Position numbers and translations under genes: made by a program
Notes under the pieces: model-generated
Databases searched by the model: none
Told to the model about the DNA's origin: nothing
Seen by the model: the letters and a program-made list of their open reading frames with translations, nothing else
Assembly (NCBI RefSeq): GCF_013170825.1
Contig: NZ_CP033365.1
Coordinates: 1,240,001-1,304,000, forward strand
From: Mesorhizobium sp. NZP2298
Lineage (GTDB): Bacteria; Pseudomonadota; Alphaproteobacteria; Rhizobiales; Rhizobiaceae
DNA: 64,000 nt
Direction of reading: 5' to 3'
Shown here: in pieces, positions 49,938 to 58,252 of the stretch
How the letters are laid out: the number at the start of each line of letters is the position of its first letter
Position numbering within the stretch: position 1 is the first letter of the stretch

Positions 49938-51983
49938 ATGACGCTCCCTTCCTGGCAAGACTGGCTGTTTTCGATCAAGGCGTTCACCACGTCGATGCTG
50001 GCGCTCTATATCGCGCTATCGTTCGACCTGCCGCGCCCTTACTGGGCCATGGCCGCCGTCTACGTCGTGGCCAATCCGCTCGCCGGCGCGACCTCTTCCA
50101 AGGGACTCTATCGCGCGCTCGGTACACTGATCGGTGCGTCGGCGTCCGTCCTCTTCCTGCCGATGTTCGTCAATTCGCCGCTGCTGCTGAGCATGGTCGT
50201 GGCGTTGTGGACTGGGGGGTTGCTTTATCTTTCGATGCTGGACCGGACGCCGCGCAGCTATGTCTTCATGCTGGCCGGCTATTCGCTTCCGCTGATCGCG
50301 CTGCCGGCGGTCGATGCGCCCCAGACGATCTTCGATATCGCCTCGGCCCGCAGCCAGGAGATCATCCTTGGCATCGTTTGCGCCAGCGTGGTCGCGCAAT
50401 TGCTGTTCCCGATCGGGCTGTCGTCGCTCTTGTCCTCGCGCATTTCCAACTGGCTTGGCGATGCCGCGGCATGGGCGGGCGAGATCCTGCGCGGCGAGGG
50501 CGCGCTTGCGGTAACCTTGCAGGCCCGGCAGAAGCTGGCATCGGACATTTCAGGGCTCGACATCCTCATCAGCCAGCTCGGATACGATGCCCATACGCGC
50601 GGCGTCACGCGACAGGCGGGACAGTTGCGCGGGCGGCTGATGTTGCTGCTTCCACTGCTGTCGTCGCTCGATGACCGCATCCATGGCCTGAAGTCGCAGG
50701 ATCGGGCGATCCACGAGGAGTTCTTCATCCTTCTCGGTGATGTCGGAACCTGGCTCCAGGCGGTGGACGGTCCGGACCGCGCCGTTCTGTTCCGCTCCCG
50801 TATCGCTGATTTGCGGCCGCCCGCGCAGGCGGTCGATTGGGACAGCCTCATCCTCGACAGCGCCTTGGCCAGGCTGAGAGAGATCGTCGACGCCTGGCAC
50901 GACTGCCTGGTGCTGAAAAAGCAGATCGCGACGGGAGATTCCCGGGGCGAAAGGCTCGCCTTCCGCCGTCGCCGCACCTTCTCGCGCACCCGCCATCACG
51001 ACTACGGCATGTTGTTCTTCTATGCCGGTTCCGTGATCCTCGCCGTGCTGGCGGCCAGTGCTCTGTGGATTTATTCCGGCTGGGCGGAAGGCGCCGGATT
51101 CGTGCTGATGGTGGCGGTCGGCAGTTCATTCTTCGCCGCCGCCGATCGGCCGGCGCCGCTTCTCCTGTCGATGTTCGTCTGGTGCACGGTCAGCCTGGCG
51201 GTCACCGCCCTCTACCAGTTCGCCATCCTGCCGATGGTTCAAAGCTTCCCCTTGCTGGTTCTCGTGCTGGCGCCGCCTTTCCTCGTGCTCGGCACGCTCA
51301 TTCCCAGACCTCAGCTCAGCATGCTGGCGATGCTGCTCACCGTGAACACCGCATCCTTCATCGCCCTCAGCGACCGGTTTTCCGCCGATTTCGTCTCGTT
51401 CGCCGGCGGCGGCCTCGCCGCCCTGGCGGGTGTGGGCTTCGCACTGGTGTGGACGCTGATGGTGCGGCCATTCGGCGGAGAGATCGCGGCCCAGCGACTG
51501 GTGCATGCCGGCTGGTCGGACCTTGCCCAACTCGCCGCCGGCGACCGCGTCGAGGACCAGCGCCGGCTCGCCGGCCGCATGCTCGATCGTCTCGGCCAGC
51601 TCGTGCCCAGGCTCGCGGGGACGGAGAACAAGGCGCTGTCGACGATCGATGGCTATGCGGAAATCAGGCTCGGCCTGAACATCGTGGAACTGCAGCGAAT
51701 GCGCAACCGTCTCACACCCGACGAGAGGCGCGAGGTCGGCACCGTCCTGTCGGCCGTCGCCGAGCTGTTCAAGGAGCGCCTGCGCCTTGGCGCAGCCGTC
51801 ACCGCGCCGCCGCGGCTGCTGGCGCGCATCGATCGCGCCCTCGCCACGGTCGCGGGCCGTCAGGCCACGCCGGCGCGGCGGTCGGCGGACGCGTTGGTCG
51901 GGGTGCGACGGGCGCTGTACCGGAACGCCGCGCCACCGATTTATTCGACAATGCCGGAGCCCATGCTGCTGGTGGCGGAGTAG
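49938..51983 (+). CDS. FUSC family (AaeB-like) efflux membrane protein
   Basis: A 681-residue inner-membrane protein. Two hydrophobic blocks of several helices (about residues 20-175 and 355-520) flank a cytosolic central domain, and a C-terminal cytosolic tail follows (520-681); this is the layout of fusaric-acid-resistance/AaeB exporters. The start FSIKAFTTSMLALYIALSFD with PRPYWAMAAVYVVANPLAG is a family hallmark. Such proteins work with a small DUF1656 protein and an HlyD-type adaptor, and both follow directly. Likely substrate: aromatic carboxylic acids. Confidence 0.92.
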   Translation: MTLPSWQDWLFSIKAFTTSMLALYIALSFDLPRPYWAMAAVYVVANPLAGATSSKGLYRALGTLIGASASVLFLPMFVNSPLLLSMVVALWTGGLLYLSMLDRTPRSYVFMLAGYSLPLIALPAVDAPQTIFDIASARSQEIILGIVCASVVAQLLFPIGLSSLLSSRISNWLGDAAAWAGEILRGEGALAVTLQARQKLASDISGLDILISQLGYDAHTRGVTRQAGQLRGRLMLLLPLLSSLDDRIHGLKSQDRAIHEEFFILLGDVGTWLQAVDGPDRAVLFRSRIADLRPPAQAVDWDSLILDSALARLREIVDAWHDCLVLKKQIATGDSRGERLAFRRRRTFSRTRHHDYGMLFFYAGSVILAVLAASALWIYSGWAEGAGFVLMVAVGSSFFAAADRPAPLLLSMFVWCTVSLAVTALYQFAILPMVQSFPLLVLVLAPPFLVLGTLIPRPQLSMLAMLLTVNTASFIALSDRFSADFVSFAGGGLAALAGVGFALVWTLMVRPFGGEIAAQRLVHAGWSDLAQLAAGDRVEDQRRLAGRMLDRLGQLVPRLAGTENKALSTIDGYAEIRLGLNIVELQRMRNRLTPDERREVGTVLSAVAELFKERLRLGAAVTAPPRLLARIDRALATVAGRQATPARRSADALVGVRRALYRNAAPPIYSTMPEPMLLVAE

Positions 51984-51990
51984 ATCGATC

Positions 51991-52200
51991 ATGCAAAGCG
52001 ATATCAGCATAGCCGGCGTCTATCTGCCGGGTCTCCTTGTCCTGATGCTGGCGGCCTTCGTCGTGGCGCGGATCGTCTGGCAAGTGCTGTCGTGGACAGG
52101 CCTCTATTCCTTCGTCTGGCACAGGGCGCTCTTCAATCTCGCGCTCTACATCCTCATCCTCGGGGCATTGTCCTCGCTTTCAAATCGGCTGTTGTCATGA
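51991..52200 (+). CDS. DUF1656 small membrane protein (AaeX-like)
   Basis: A 69-residue protein with two hydrophobic segments (about 10-32 and 47-66) and the DUF1656-type start DISIAGVYLPGLLVLMLAAF. Members sit between FUSC and HlyD genes in aromatic-acid efflux operons (AaeX in E. coli); their precise role is unknown. It begins 7 bp after the FUSC stop and overlaps the HlyD gene by 4 bp (ATGA). Confidence 0.88.
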   Translation: MQSDISIAGVYLPGLLVLMLAAFVVARIVWQVLSWTGLYSFVWHRALFNLALYILILGALSSLSNRLLS

Positions 52201-53078
52201 AGTACCGCTTTCTGCGCCTTACCGGCAGGATCCTCGTCACCGCTATCGTCGTTGTCGTCGCTTGCGTCGCCGCCTGGAAGCTGTGGGACGACAACATGAA
52301 TGCTCCATGGACGCGTGATGCGCATGTCCGCGCCGACGTCGTCGGCGTCACGCCTGACGTGTCGGGCCTGGTGGCCGAGGTCATGGTCAAGGACAACCAG
52401 GCGGTGAAGAAGGGCGATGCTCTTTTCCAGGTCGACCGCCAACGCTTCGCCGTGGCGCTCGCACAGGCGCAGGCGGTGGTGGAGGGGAAGCAGGCAACGC
52501 TCGACCAGGCCAAGCGAAACCTCGACCGGCTTCAGCGCCTGACCGCTTCGGCGGTCAGCGTCCAGCAGATCGAGGAAGCGCGGTCGGCGGTGGCCGAGGC
52601 GGAATCGGAAAGCCTGCAGGCCAGCGCGTCGCGCGACCTGGCGCAGCTCAATCTGGACCGTTCCAAAGTCCGGGCGCCGGTGAATGGCATCATCACCAAT
52701 CTCAGCCTTCGCCCGGGAGACTATGTCGCCCCCGGCACGGCCACCATGGCGCTCGTCGACACCGACACGATGCGCATCGAGGGCTATTTCGAGGAGACGA
52801 AACTTCCGCGCATAGGGATCGGCGCCAAGGCATCCATCAGGCTGATGGGATGGCCAAACTCCTTGTCCGGCCATGTCGCAAGCATCGCGGCGGGAATCGC
52901 GGACCGCGAACGCAGCTCGGGCACGCTGCTGGCGGACATCAATCCGACCTTCACCTGGGTGCGGCTCGCGCAGCGCGTTCCCGTGCATATCGTGATCGAC
53001 AGCGACGCGGCCACCACGGCGAGGCTGGTTGCCGGGACTTCCGCAACGGTGACCATCGATCGCGCTACGGCGCAATGA
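52197..53078 (+). CDS. HlyD/AaeA-like membrane-fusion efflux protein
   Basis: A 293-residue periplasmic adaptor anchored by one N-terminal segment (about residues 10-28). Seen: the lipoyl/barrel-sandwich halves DAHVRADVVGVTPDVSGLVA and DRSKVRAPVNGIITNLSLRPGDYV, a short alpha-hairpin coiled coil (about 90-150, shorter than TolC-reaching adaptors), and a beta-barrel domain with GYFEETKLPRIGIGAKASI. Final gene of the MHS-FUSC-DUF1656-HlyD cluster. Confidence 0.93.
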   Translation: MKYRFLRLTGRILVTAIVVVVACVAAWKLWDDNMNAPWTRDAHVRADVVGVTPDVSGLVAEVMVKDNQAVKKGDALFQVDRQRFAVALAQAQAVVEGKQATLDQAKRNLDRLQRLTASAVSVQQIEEARSAVAEAESESLQASASRDLAQLNLDRSKVRAPVNGIITNLSLRPGDYVAPGTATMALVDTDTMRIEGYFEETKLPRIGIGAKASIRLMGWPNSLSGHVASIAAGIADRERSSGTLLADINPTFTWVRLAQRVPVHIVIDSDAATTARLVAGTSATVTIDRATAQ

Positions 53079-53103
53079 GGCGTCCGCCTCGCGCGGTGCG
53101 TCC

Positions 53104-53142
53104 ACTACGTAGCCGTGATCACGGCAAGACGCGCTGATCAGC
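53104..53142. other. Cluster of three perfect palindromes
   Basis: CTACGTAG (53104-53111), CCGTGATCACGG (53113-53124) and GCTGATCAGC (53133-53142) follow one another within 39 bp, just after the HlyD gene and before the glycan islet. They may be protein-binding sites or a recombination remnant. Otherwise the 331-bp gap holds only the promoter and short open frame listed next. Confidence 0.5.
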
Positions 53143-53235
53143 ATCGGCATTCGCTTGCTGATGATGTTCACCATCCGGCTGGCCGAGCATGGTGGCCGGG
53201 CGTCCCGTGCTCACGGCGCGGAGACGACTCCGGTT

Positions 53236-53265
53236 TTGACATGCTTTGCCAAAATACGTCATGCT
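53236..53265 (+). promoter_or_regulatory. Promoter of the glycan islet
   Basis: Perfect -35 TTGACA at 53236-53241, an 18-base spacer and -10 CATGCT at 53260-53265 (or TCATGC with 17). Transcription would start near 53272, directly before AAAGGGGG. Confidence 0.5.
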
Positions 53266-53285
53266 GGCTTTGAAAGGGGGCTGAT

Positions 53286-53444
53286 ATGAAGATCACGGAT
53301 ATGTCCTCCCTCGCCGAATCGAATTGCCATGGTCGTGAGATCGTTTGCCGGCGGGCGGCAGTGCTGACCGGCTTCGCTCGCTGCCGAAAAATTGTGCCAG
53401 GACCCATCTGTGAGAATAGTTCTAGGAACCTATCAGTTCGATGA
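53286..53444 (+). CDS. Possible 52-residue leader ORF overlapping the glycosyltransferase start
   Basis: ATG 53286 lies 5 bases after AAGGGGG and downstream of a TTGACA promoter, a better initiation context than the glycosyltransferase itself has. It reads MKITDMSSLAESNCHGREIV and then a Cys/Arg-rich tail; no family is recognised. It overlaps the first 35 bases of the glycosyltransferase in another frame, so translation of this ORF could feed the downstream start. It may equally be non-functional. Confidence 0.3.
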   Translation: MKITDMSSLAESNCHGREIVCRRAAVLTGFARCRKIVPGPICENSSRNLSVR

Positions 53445-54735
53445 TGTTGGCGGCAGCGAGACCTATGCAATAACGATTGCCGAACAGTTCCTGAAGCTTG
53501 GCCACGACATCACGATCTATGTGAAGGCACCTGGGAAGATGGCTCAGGTGGCCAGGGAGCGTGCGATCAGGATTGCCACGGATCTCGAGCTGCCAACGCC
53601 CGATGTCGTGCTCAGCCAGGACGGCGTTGTCGCCTATGAGATGTCGGCCAGATGGCCAGAGGTTCCTCACGCTTTTATCTGCCACAGCCCGCTTTTCGAA
53701 TTGCAGACGCCTCCGGCTGTTCCTGGCGTGGTCGGCGCGGTTGTTGTCATGAGCGAGCGATTTGAAGATCGACTTCGTGCCCTGGCCACGAAGCATCGGA
53801 TTGTTCGCTTTCGCCAACCGATCGATGTGGACAGGCTGGCGCCCCGTGGCGCAGCCCGCAAACAGCCGAAGAAAGCGCTTTTGCTGGGGAATTATCTGCA
53901 AGGCGAGGCAAAGCGCTTTCTGGTCGACGCGTGGAGCGGCGCCGGGGTCGAGTTCACGCAGGTCGGCAGCCCCGCCGGCACCAATTCGGCCGACATTGTC
54001 CAAGCCATCGCGGAGGCCGATATCGTCGTGGGGAAGGCCCGGGCGATCCTGGATGCCATGTCCTGCGGTCGGCCTGCCTATGTGTACGACGTCTTTGGGA
54101 TGGATGGCTGGGTAACTCCACAGGTCTATGAGGCGATGGAGGCCGACGCGTTCGCGGGGCTCGCTCTATCGCGCCCCTTTGATCCCGCACAACTGGTGAC
54201 CGATCTAGCTGCCTATGATCCCCTCATGGGAATGGCGAATCGGAAACTGGTGATGATGCATCATCACGCTCGAATCCATGCCCAGCAGATGATCGATCTG
54301 TGTTCGGATCTGGCAAGGCCGACGGCAAGCCGGACCACGCCGAAGCTTGAGCTCTCGAGATTGGTGGCGTCGAACTGGAGGTCGGAATCCAAGTTGCTGT
54401 CTGCCCGGATAGCATTTGGGCCGGTGGCCGAGCGCGCCAAAAGGGCCGAGGATGAAGTCAGCCGACTTCGCGGCGAGAACGAACAATACCGCCGCACGCT
54501 CGAGCAACTGACGAGGGAGCTCAGCATCCCGACAGCAGGGGAAGAGCGAAACGAACTCCGGCTTCGGATGGCAGCGAAAATCGACCGGGACCTCGAGGTT
54601 GATCAGGGCAAGCTGTCCGAAGACACCACGGATGAACCGGGCGTGAAAATCCACATGTCCCAAATCAATCGCCGCGTCGTCATTGCGAAGATAAAGCGCC
54701 TGATACGCAAGCACTATCGAAGGCTGACAGAATGA
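53410..54735 (+). CDS. Glycosyltransferase-like protein with C-terminal coiled coil
   Basis: About 441 residues. The first 300 look like a GT-B fold glycosyltransferase: VRIVLGTYQFDDVGGSETYA is a typical N-terminal nucleotide-sugar domain start, and IAEADIVVGKARAILDAMSC with GRPAYVYDVFG matches the donor-binding C-terminal domain. Residues about 330-385 form a probable coiled coil (AEDEVSRLRGENEQYRRTLE), followed by a basic tail. The usual EX7E pair is not clear, so the activity is not certain. Start GTG 53410 has AGGA nearby; GTG 53392 is possible. Overlaps the acyltransferase gene by 4 bp. Confidence 0.7.
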   Translation: MRIVLGTYQFDDVGGSETYAITIAEQFLKLGHDITIYVKAPGKMAQVARERAIRIATDLELPTPDVVLSQDGVVAYEMSARWPEVPHAFICHSPLFELQTPPAVPGVVGAVVVMSERFEDRLRALATKHRIVRFRQPIDVDRLAPRGAARKQPKKALLLGNYLQGEAKRFLVDAWSGAGVEFTQVGSPAGTNSADIVQAIAEADIVVGKARAILDAMSCGRPAYVYDVFGMDGWVTPQVYEAMEADAFAGLALSRPFDPAQLVTDLAAYDPLMGMANRKLVMMHHHARIHAQQMIDLCSDLARPTASRTTPKLELSRLVASNWRSESKLLSARIAFGPVAERAKRAEDEVSRLRGENEQYRRTLEQLTRELSIPTAGEERNELRLRMAAKIDRDLEVDQGKLSEDTTDEPGVKIHMSQINRRVVIAKIKRLIRKHYRRLTE

Positions 54736-55418
54736 ACGAGTTGAAGAAGTCCGATCGCGCCCCTTACCTCATGTGCGCGGACGATGTTCAAATCGCGGAC
54801 GACGTCTCCATAGGCGCCTATGTCGTTCTCTATCCCGGAACGCGATTGGGCCGCGGGGCCCGTATCGAGCATGGCGCCATAATAGGCAGGCCAAGCCAAT
54901 CGAATCCTGGTTCGGTTGCCCAGCCAGCAGTTCAGCAGCCGACCGATATAGGCGAGAGAACAATCGTTGGCGCCTACGCCATCGTCTGCTCCGGGGCGAT
55001 AACCGGCCCCGACGCCTATATCGGTGACCATGCCCTGATCCGCGAAGGCGCGCGTCTTGAGGGAAGAAGCAGCGTTGGTTTCTCCTGTACGGTGGGGAGC
55101 AAGTGCGTCATCGGAGAAAACACGAGAATCCAAGGGTTTTGCGGATTTCCGGCAGGGACCATTATCGAAAGCGACTGCGCCATCGGGCCCTACGTTGTCG
55201 CGCTCGCCACCACGTTCAGTCCCAAGGGAAGGACACCTGCCGGTCCCGTTGTCGTTCGGCAGGGTGTCCGTATCGGCAGCGCCGTCCAATTGATGCCCGG
55301 TGTGGAAATTGGTGCCGGCGCAACGGTGGGCGCCGCCTCGGTGGTCACGCGCAGCGTCCAGCCCGGCGTGACCGTGCGCGGAACCCCGGCATCTGCCAGT
55401 GTGACAAGAGACGGATGA
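54732..55418 (+). CDS. Left-handed beta-helix acyltransferase-like protein
   Basis: A 228-residue protein made mostly of hexapeptide repeats: IADDVSIGAYVVLYPGTRLG, RIEHGAIIG, IGERTIVGAYAIVCSGA, VGSKCVIGENTRIQGFC and GVEIGAGATVGAASVVTRSV. This is the fold of LpxA/WbbJ-type acyl- and acetyltransferases. A loop inserted near residues 53-72 (RPSQSNPGSVAQPA) resembles the LpxA/FdtC substrate loop. It probably acylates a sugar made or transferred by the coupled glycosyltransferase. Ends just before the 3' end of tRNA-Ser. Confidence 0.85.
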   Translation: MNELKKSDRAPYLMCADDVQIADDVSIGAYVVLYPGTRLGRGARIEHGAIIGRPSQSNPGSVAQPAVQQPTDIGERTIVGAYAIVCSGAITGPDAYIGDHALIREGARLEGRSSVGFSCTVGSKCVIGENTRIQGFCGFPAGTIIESDCAIGPYVVALATTFSPKGRTPAGPVVVRQGVRIGSAVQLMPGVEIGAGATVGAASVVTRSVQPGVTVRGTPASASVTRDG

Positions 55419-55421
55419 AAG

Positions 55422-55511
55422 TGGCGGAGAGGGAGGGATTCGAACCCCCGATGGGCTTGCACCCATGCCGCATTTCGAGTGCGGTGCATTCGACCACTCT
55501 GCCACCTCTCC
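55422..55511 (-). tRNA. tRNA-Ser (anticodon CGA)
   Basis: A 90-nt class II tRNA read on the minus strand: 7-bp acceptor stem GGAGAGG/CCTCTCC, discriminator G and an encoded CCA (55424-55422), anticodon stem CCGCA/TGCGG with loop CTCGAAA giving anticodon CGA, a long variable arm, and a T arm with GGTTCGAATCC. It decodes UCG. Its 3' end faces the glycan islet, only 3 bp from the acyltransferase stop. Confidence 0.97.
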
Positions 55512-55545
55512 GCGGTCATGGTCGGCCGTTGCCGGCGCGGCGCAC

Positions 55546-55574
55546 TAGATAACGGCTGAACGGGCAGGTTACAA
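55546..55574 (-). promoter_or_regulatory. tRNA-Ser promoter
   Basis: On the minus strand: TTGTAA (55574-55569), 17 bases, TATCTA (55551-55546), followed 34 bp later by the mature tRNA 5' end. Spacing and both hexamers are close to consensus. Confidence 0.65.
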
Positions 55575-55930
55575 GGCCAAATCCACCGATATTTGGCTTG
55601 CCGGACAAGCATGGGTTTCACGGGCGGCATTCGCCGCGCATCGGCCCGCCAGGGCATCGCCGATCTTGACGGTCATCGTGGCCGTCGCCGATTTCTCCAG
55701 CGCGCCACAGGCCTTGCCGCAAAGACCGCTGGCCGGCCGGCCGCCGCCAATAACAGGCCCGCCAACGAGTGTTGCCTTGACTCCCGCTCAACCTTCGGTT
55801 AGGGACAGCGCGCAATCAGCGTGGAGGGTTCTTCCGCGCCGCTTGTTTTTTGAACCCGCAGACTGACAAAAAGACGGCCGAACCGCCAGACGCGGTTCAT
55901 CAAGGCCGACCGAACAGCGAAAGGCAAAAA
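55575..55930 (+). promoter_or_regulatory. rplU upstream region with possible promoter and leader hairpin
   Basis: No gene is visible in this 356-bp stretch. A TTGACT -35 at 55777-55782 is followed 17 bases later by TAGGGA (55800-55805), a plausible but weak promoter. A perfect stem GAACCGC/GCGGTTC with a 5-base loop lies at 55880-55898, in the expected 5' leader about 32 bases before rplU; ribosomal protein leaders often carry such autoregulatory structures. Confidence 0.4.
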
Positions 55931-56614
55931 ATGTTCGCAGTCATTAAAACGGGCGGCAAGCAGTATCGCGTCGCCGCCAACGATCTCCTGAAGATCGAAA
56001 AAGTCGAAGCCAATGTCGGCGATATCGTCGAGATCGGCCACGTGCTCGCGCATGGCGAGGGCGAGAATGTCACGTTCGGCGCGCCGTTCGTCGACGGCGC
56101 CCTGGTTACCGCCGAAGTCGTCGAGCAGGGCAAGAACCGCACTGTCATCGCTTTCAAGAAGCGCCGCCGCCAGAATTCGCGCCGCAAGATCGGCCATCGC
56201 CAACTTTTGACCACCGTGCGGATCTCCGAGATCCTGCTGGGTGGCGCCAAGCCGACCAAGAAGGCGGCCGTGAAGGCGGAAGCCAAGGCTGAAGTCGCCG
56301 CCGAGGCCGCGCCGAAGGAAGCCAAGGCCAAGAAGGAAGCCAAGCCGGAGGCTGCCCCGAAGGACGAAGCGAAGGCCGAGACGGCCGCCGCGCCGCTGTT
56401 CAAGGCGCCGAAGGGCGAGCCGGACGACCTGACCGTGATCAAGGGCATCGGCCCGGTCGCCGCCAAGGATCTCGCCGAGCAGGGCATCATCACCTTCGCG
56501 CAGATGGCCAAGCTGACCGACAAGGACGTCGCCAAGATCGACGAGCACATGCCGTTCAGCGCCGACCAGATCAAGGACTGGCGCGAACAGGCCAAGGAAC
56601 TGGCCAAGAAGTAA
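55931..56614 (+). CDS. rplU: 50S ribosomal protein L21 with long helix-hairpin-helix tail
   Basis: Residues 1-104 are ordinary L21 ([20 protein letters not shown], and [17 protein letters not shown] for 23S rRNA contact). They are followed by a Lys/Ala/Glu-rich linker (about 105-155) and a helix-hairpin-helix-like domain ([20 protein letters not shown], about 166-227), giving 227 residues against about 103 in E. coli. Similar HhH modules occur in DNA/RNA-binding proteins; an extra nucleic-acid contact is inferred. ATG 55931 opens the conserved N-terminus. Co-transcribed with rpmA. Confidence 0.96.
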   Translation: MFAVIKTGGKQYRVAANDLLKIEKVEANVGDIVEIGHVLAHGEGENVTFGAPFVDGALVTAEVVEQGKNRTVIAFKKRRRQNSRRKIGHRQLLTTVRISEILLGGAKPTKKAAVKAEAKAEVAAEAAPKEAKAKKEAKPEAAPKDEAKAETAAAPLFKAPKGEPDDLTVIKGIGPVAAKDLAEQGIITFAQMAKLTDKDVAKIDEHMPFSADQIKDWREQAKELAKK

Positions 56615-56712
56615 TTTTTCCGGCGAAACATCAGCCGGATCGGACTTGAAACGGAACGCGAACGCGTTCATAAGGCCTTTTAGGCGCCTTGCGGCGCAAC
56701 GGAGTTAGTTAG

Positions 56713-56982
56713 ATGGCACACAAGAAAGCTGGCGGCTCGTCGCGCAACGGTCGCGACTCGCATTCCAAGCGTCTGGGCGTGAAGAAGTTCGGCGGCGAAG
56801 CCGTCATCCCGGGCAACATCATCATTCGTCAACGCGGCACCACCTGGCATCCCGGCGTCAATGTCGGCATGGGCACGGACCATACCCTTTTTGCGCTCGA
56901 ATCCGGCGCCGTGACGTTCAACAAAAAAGCCAACGGCCGAACCTACGTATCGGTCAACCCGATTACCAAAGCCGCGGAGTAG
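56713..56982 (+). CDS. rpmA: 50S ribosomal protein L27
   Basis: 89 residues. Seen: [20 protein letters not shown], whose N-terminal tail reaches the peptidyl transferase centre, then [20 protein letters not shown] and [20 protein letters not shown]. It follows rplU by 98 bp, the universal order, and is followed by a strong terminator. Confidence 0.98.
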   Translation: MAHKKAGGSSRNGRDSHSKRLGVKKFGGEAVIPGNIIIRQRGTTWHPGVNVGMGTDHTLFALESGAVTFNKKANGRTYVSVNPITKAAE

Positions 56983-57051
56983 CCGGTTCCGCACTAGAAC
57001 ACCGGCGCCCATCTCGGGAACCGGTGTCTGGCAAAACCAGGAAAAGGATCA

Positions 57052-57080
57052 GGGGAGATGGGTTTCCATCTCCCCTTTTT
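57052..57080 (+). terminator. Intrinsic terminator of rplU-rpmA
   Basis: Perfect 10-bp stem GGGGAGATGG/CCATCTCCCC with a 4-base loop followed by five T residues (57076-57080). Confidence 0.92.
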
Positions 57081-57102
57081 CTTGTGCCTGGAGGACGTTC
57101 AA

Positions 57103-57690
57103 ATGGTTGCCGAAGCGGAAGACAGTGAAGACGAAAGTTACGCGATAGACTGCCCGGTGCTGGTCACCGAACGGCTGGTGATGCGGGCGCCGCGCGAAGA
57201 GGACATCGCGCAACTGGTCAAGCTTGCCGACAACCGTCATGTCGCCGAGATGCTGGCGCGCATGCCGCATCCCTATGGCGAGGACGAGGCGCGCGCCTTC
57301 CTCGCCATGACCAGGTCGCGCCGGGCCGGCATTGCCTATGCCCTGACGCTGGCCGGCACCGACACTTTCGTCGGCTGCGCGGGCTTGAACACCACCGATC
57401 GCGGGCTGGAGCTCGGCTACTGGATCGGCGAACCCCACTGGAAGCGGGGCTATGCCACCGAAGCCGCCCACGCACTGGTCGACCTTGCCTTCCAGAAGAC
57501 CTCGATCCAGGTGCTGCATGCCTCGACGCGGGTCATCAATCCGGCCTCGCGCCGGGTGATCCACAAGTGCGGTTTCCAGTATGCGGGCCAAGGCATGCTG
57601 AACTCGATCGTCGCCGGCCAGGTGCCGGTCGAGCGCTACAGGCTGGACCGCAAGACGTGGACGAGCCTGCGCAACTGGGTGCATTTCTGA
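57103..57690 (+). CDS. GNAT family N-acetyltransferase (RimJ/RimL-like)
   Basis: A 195-residue acetyltransferase. Seen: TERLVMRAPREEDIAQLVKL at the start of the fold, ELGYWIGEPHWKRGYATEAA (acetyl-CoA-binding motif A region) and NPASRRVIHKCGFQYAGQGM (motif B), the pattern of the RimJ/RimL subgroup that acetylates protein N-termini or small amines. ATG 57103 is chosen for GGAGGA upstream; the upstream in-frame ATG at 57058 lies inside the terminator hairpin. Common between rpmA and obgE in rhizobia. Confidence 0.88.
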   Translation: MVAEAEDSEDESYAIDCPVLVTERLVMRAPREEDIAQLVKLADNRHVAEMLARMPHPYGEDEARAFLAMTRSRRAGIAYALTLAGTDTFVGCAGLNTTDRGLELGYWIGEPHWKRGYATEAAHALVDLAFQKTSIQVLHASTRVINPASRRVIHKCGFQYAGQGMLNSIVAGQVPVERYRLDRKTWTSLRNWVHF

Positions 57691-57693
57691 TGC

Positions 57694-58245
57694 ATGGCAC
57701 CGGTGAGGCCAATGGTTGAGGACAGCAGCGATATTGAATCGGTCGAGATCGCGCCGCTAGCGCTTGGGCACATCGAAAGCTTTCATCACGCGCTCGATGT
57801 CGTTTCGCGTGAGCGAAAGTACTTGTCCTTTCTCGAGGCGCCGCCGCTGGATCAAGCCAGAAGATTTGTGATGGACCGAATCGCAAGGGGCGATCCAGGC
57901 TATGTAGCCGCCGTTCGTGGCGAGGTTGTCGGCTGGTGCGACATCACTCGCCATGATCGGCCCATACACGCTCATCGCGGCACGCTTGGGATGGGCATTG
58001 TCCCGCATTATCGCGGGCATGGCCTTGGACGGAAGCTCATCAATGCAACTGTGGCGCAGGCGCGCAAGGACGGCTTTGTCCGTATCGAGCTTTTCGTGCA
58101 TTCCGACAATGCCCGCGCCATCGCGCTTTACGACAAGGTCGGATTTGTCAGGGAGGGCGTGCAGCGCGACGCGATCTATATCGATGGGGAATATCGCGAT
58201 GCGATCGTGATGGCGATCGTCGAACGCGAAAACGCTGCGGGATGA
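57694..58245 (+). CDS. GNAT family N-acetyltransferase (second)
   Basis: A 183-residue acetyltransferase starting 3 bp after the previous gene, so clearly co-transcribed. Seen: VVGWCDITRHDRPIHAHRGT, the acetyl-CoA loop LGMGIVPHYRGHGLGRKLIN (Gln/Arg-x-x-Gly-x-Gly/Ala type) and NARAIALYDKVGFVREGVQR. Substrate unknown. ATG 57694 or 57712 are both possible; the second has GGTGAGG very close by. Confidence 0.87.
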   Translation: MAPVRPMVEDSSDIESVEIAPLALGHIESFHHALDVVSRERKYLSFLEAPPLDQARRFVMDRIARGDPGYVAAVRGEVVGWCDITRHDRPIHAHRGTLGMGIVPHYRGHGLGRKLINATVAQARKDGFVRIELFVHSDNARAIALYDKVGFVREGVQRDAIYIDGEYRDAIVMAIVERENAAG

Positions 58246-58252
58246 GTGGTCA

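Noticed and set aside
52146..53174. Long minus-strand frame opposite the HlyD gene
   Set aside because: Antisense artefact over a well-supported gene; only its first 30 codons lie outside it and they match nothing known.
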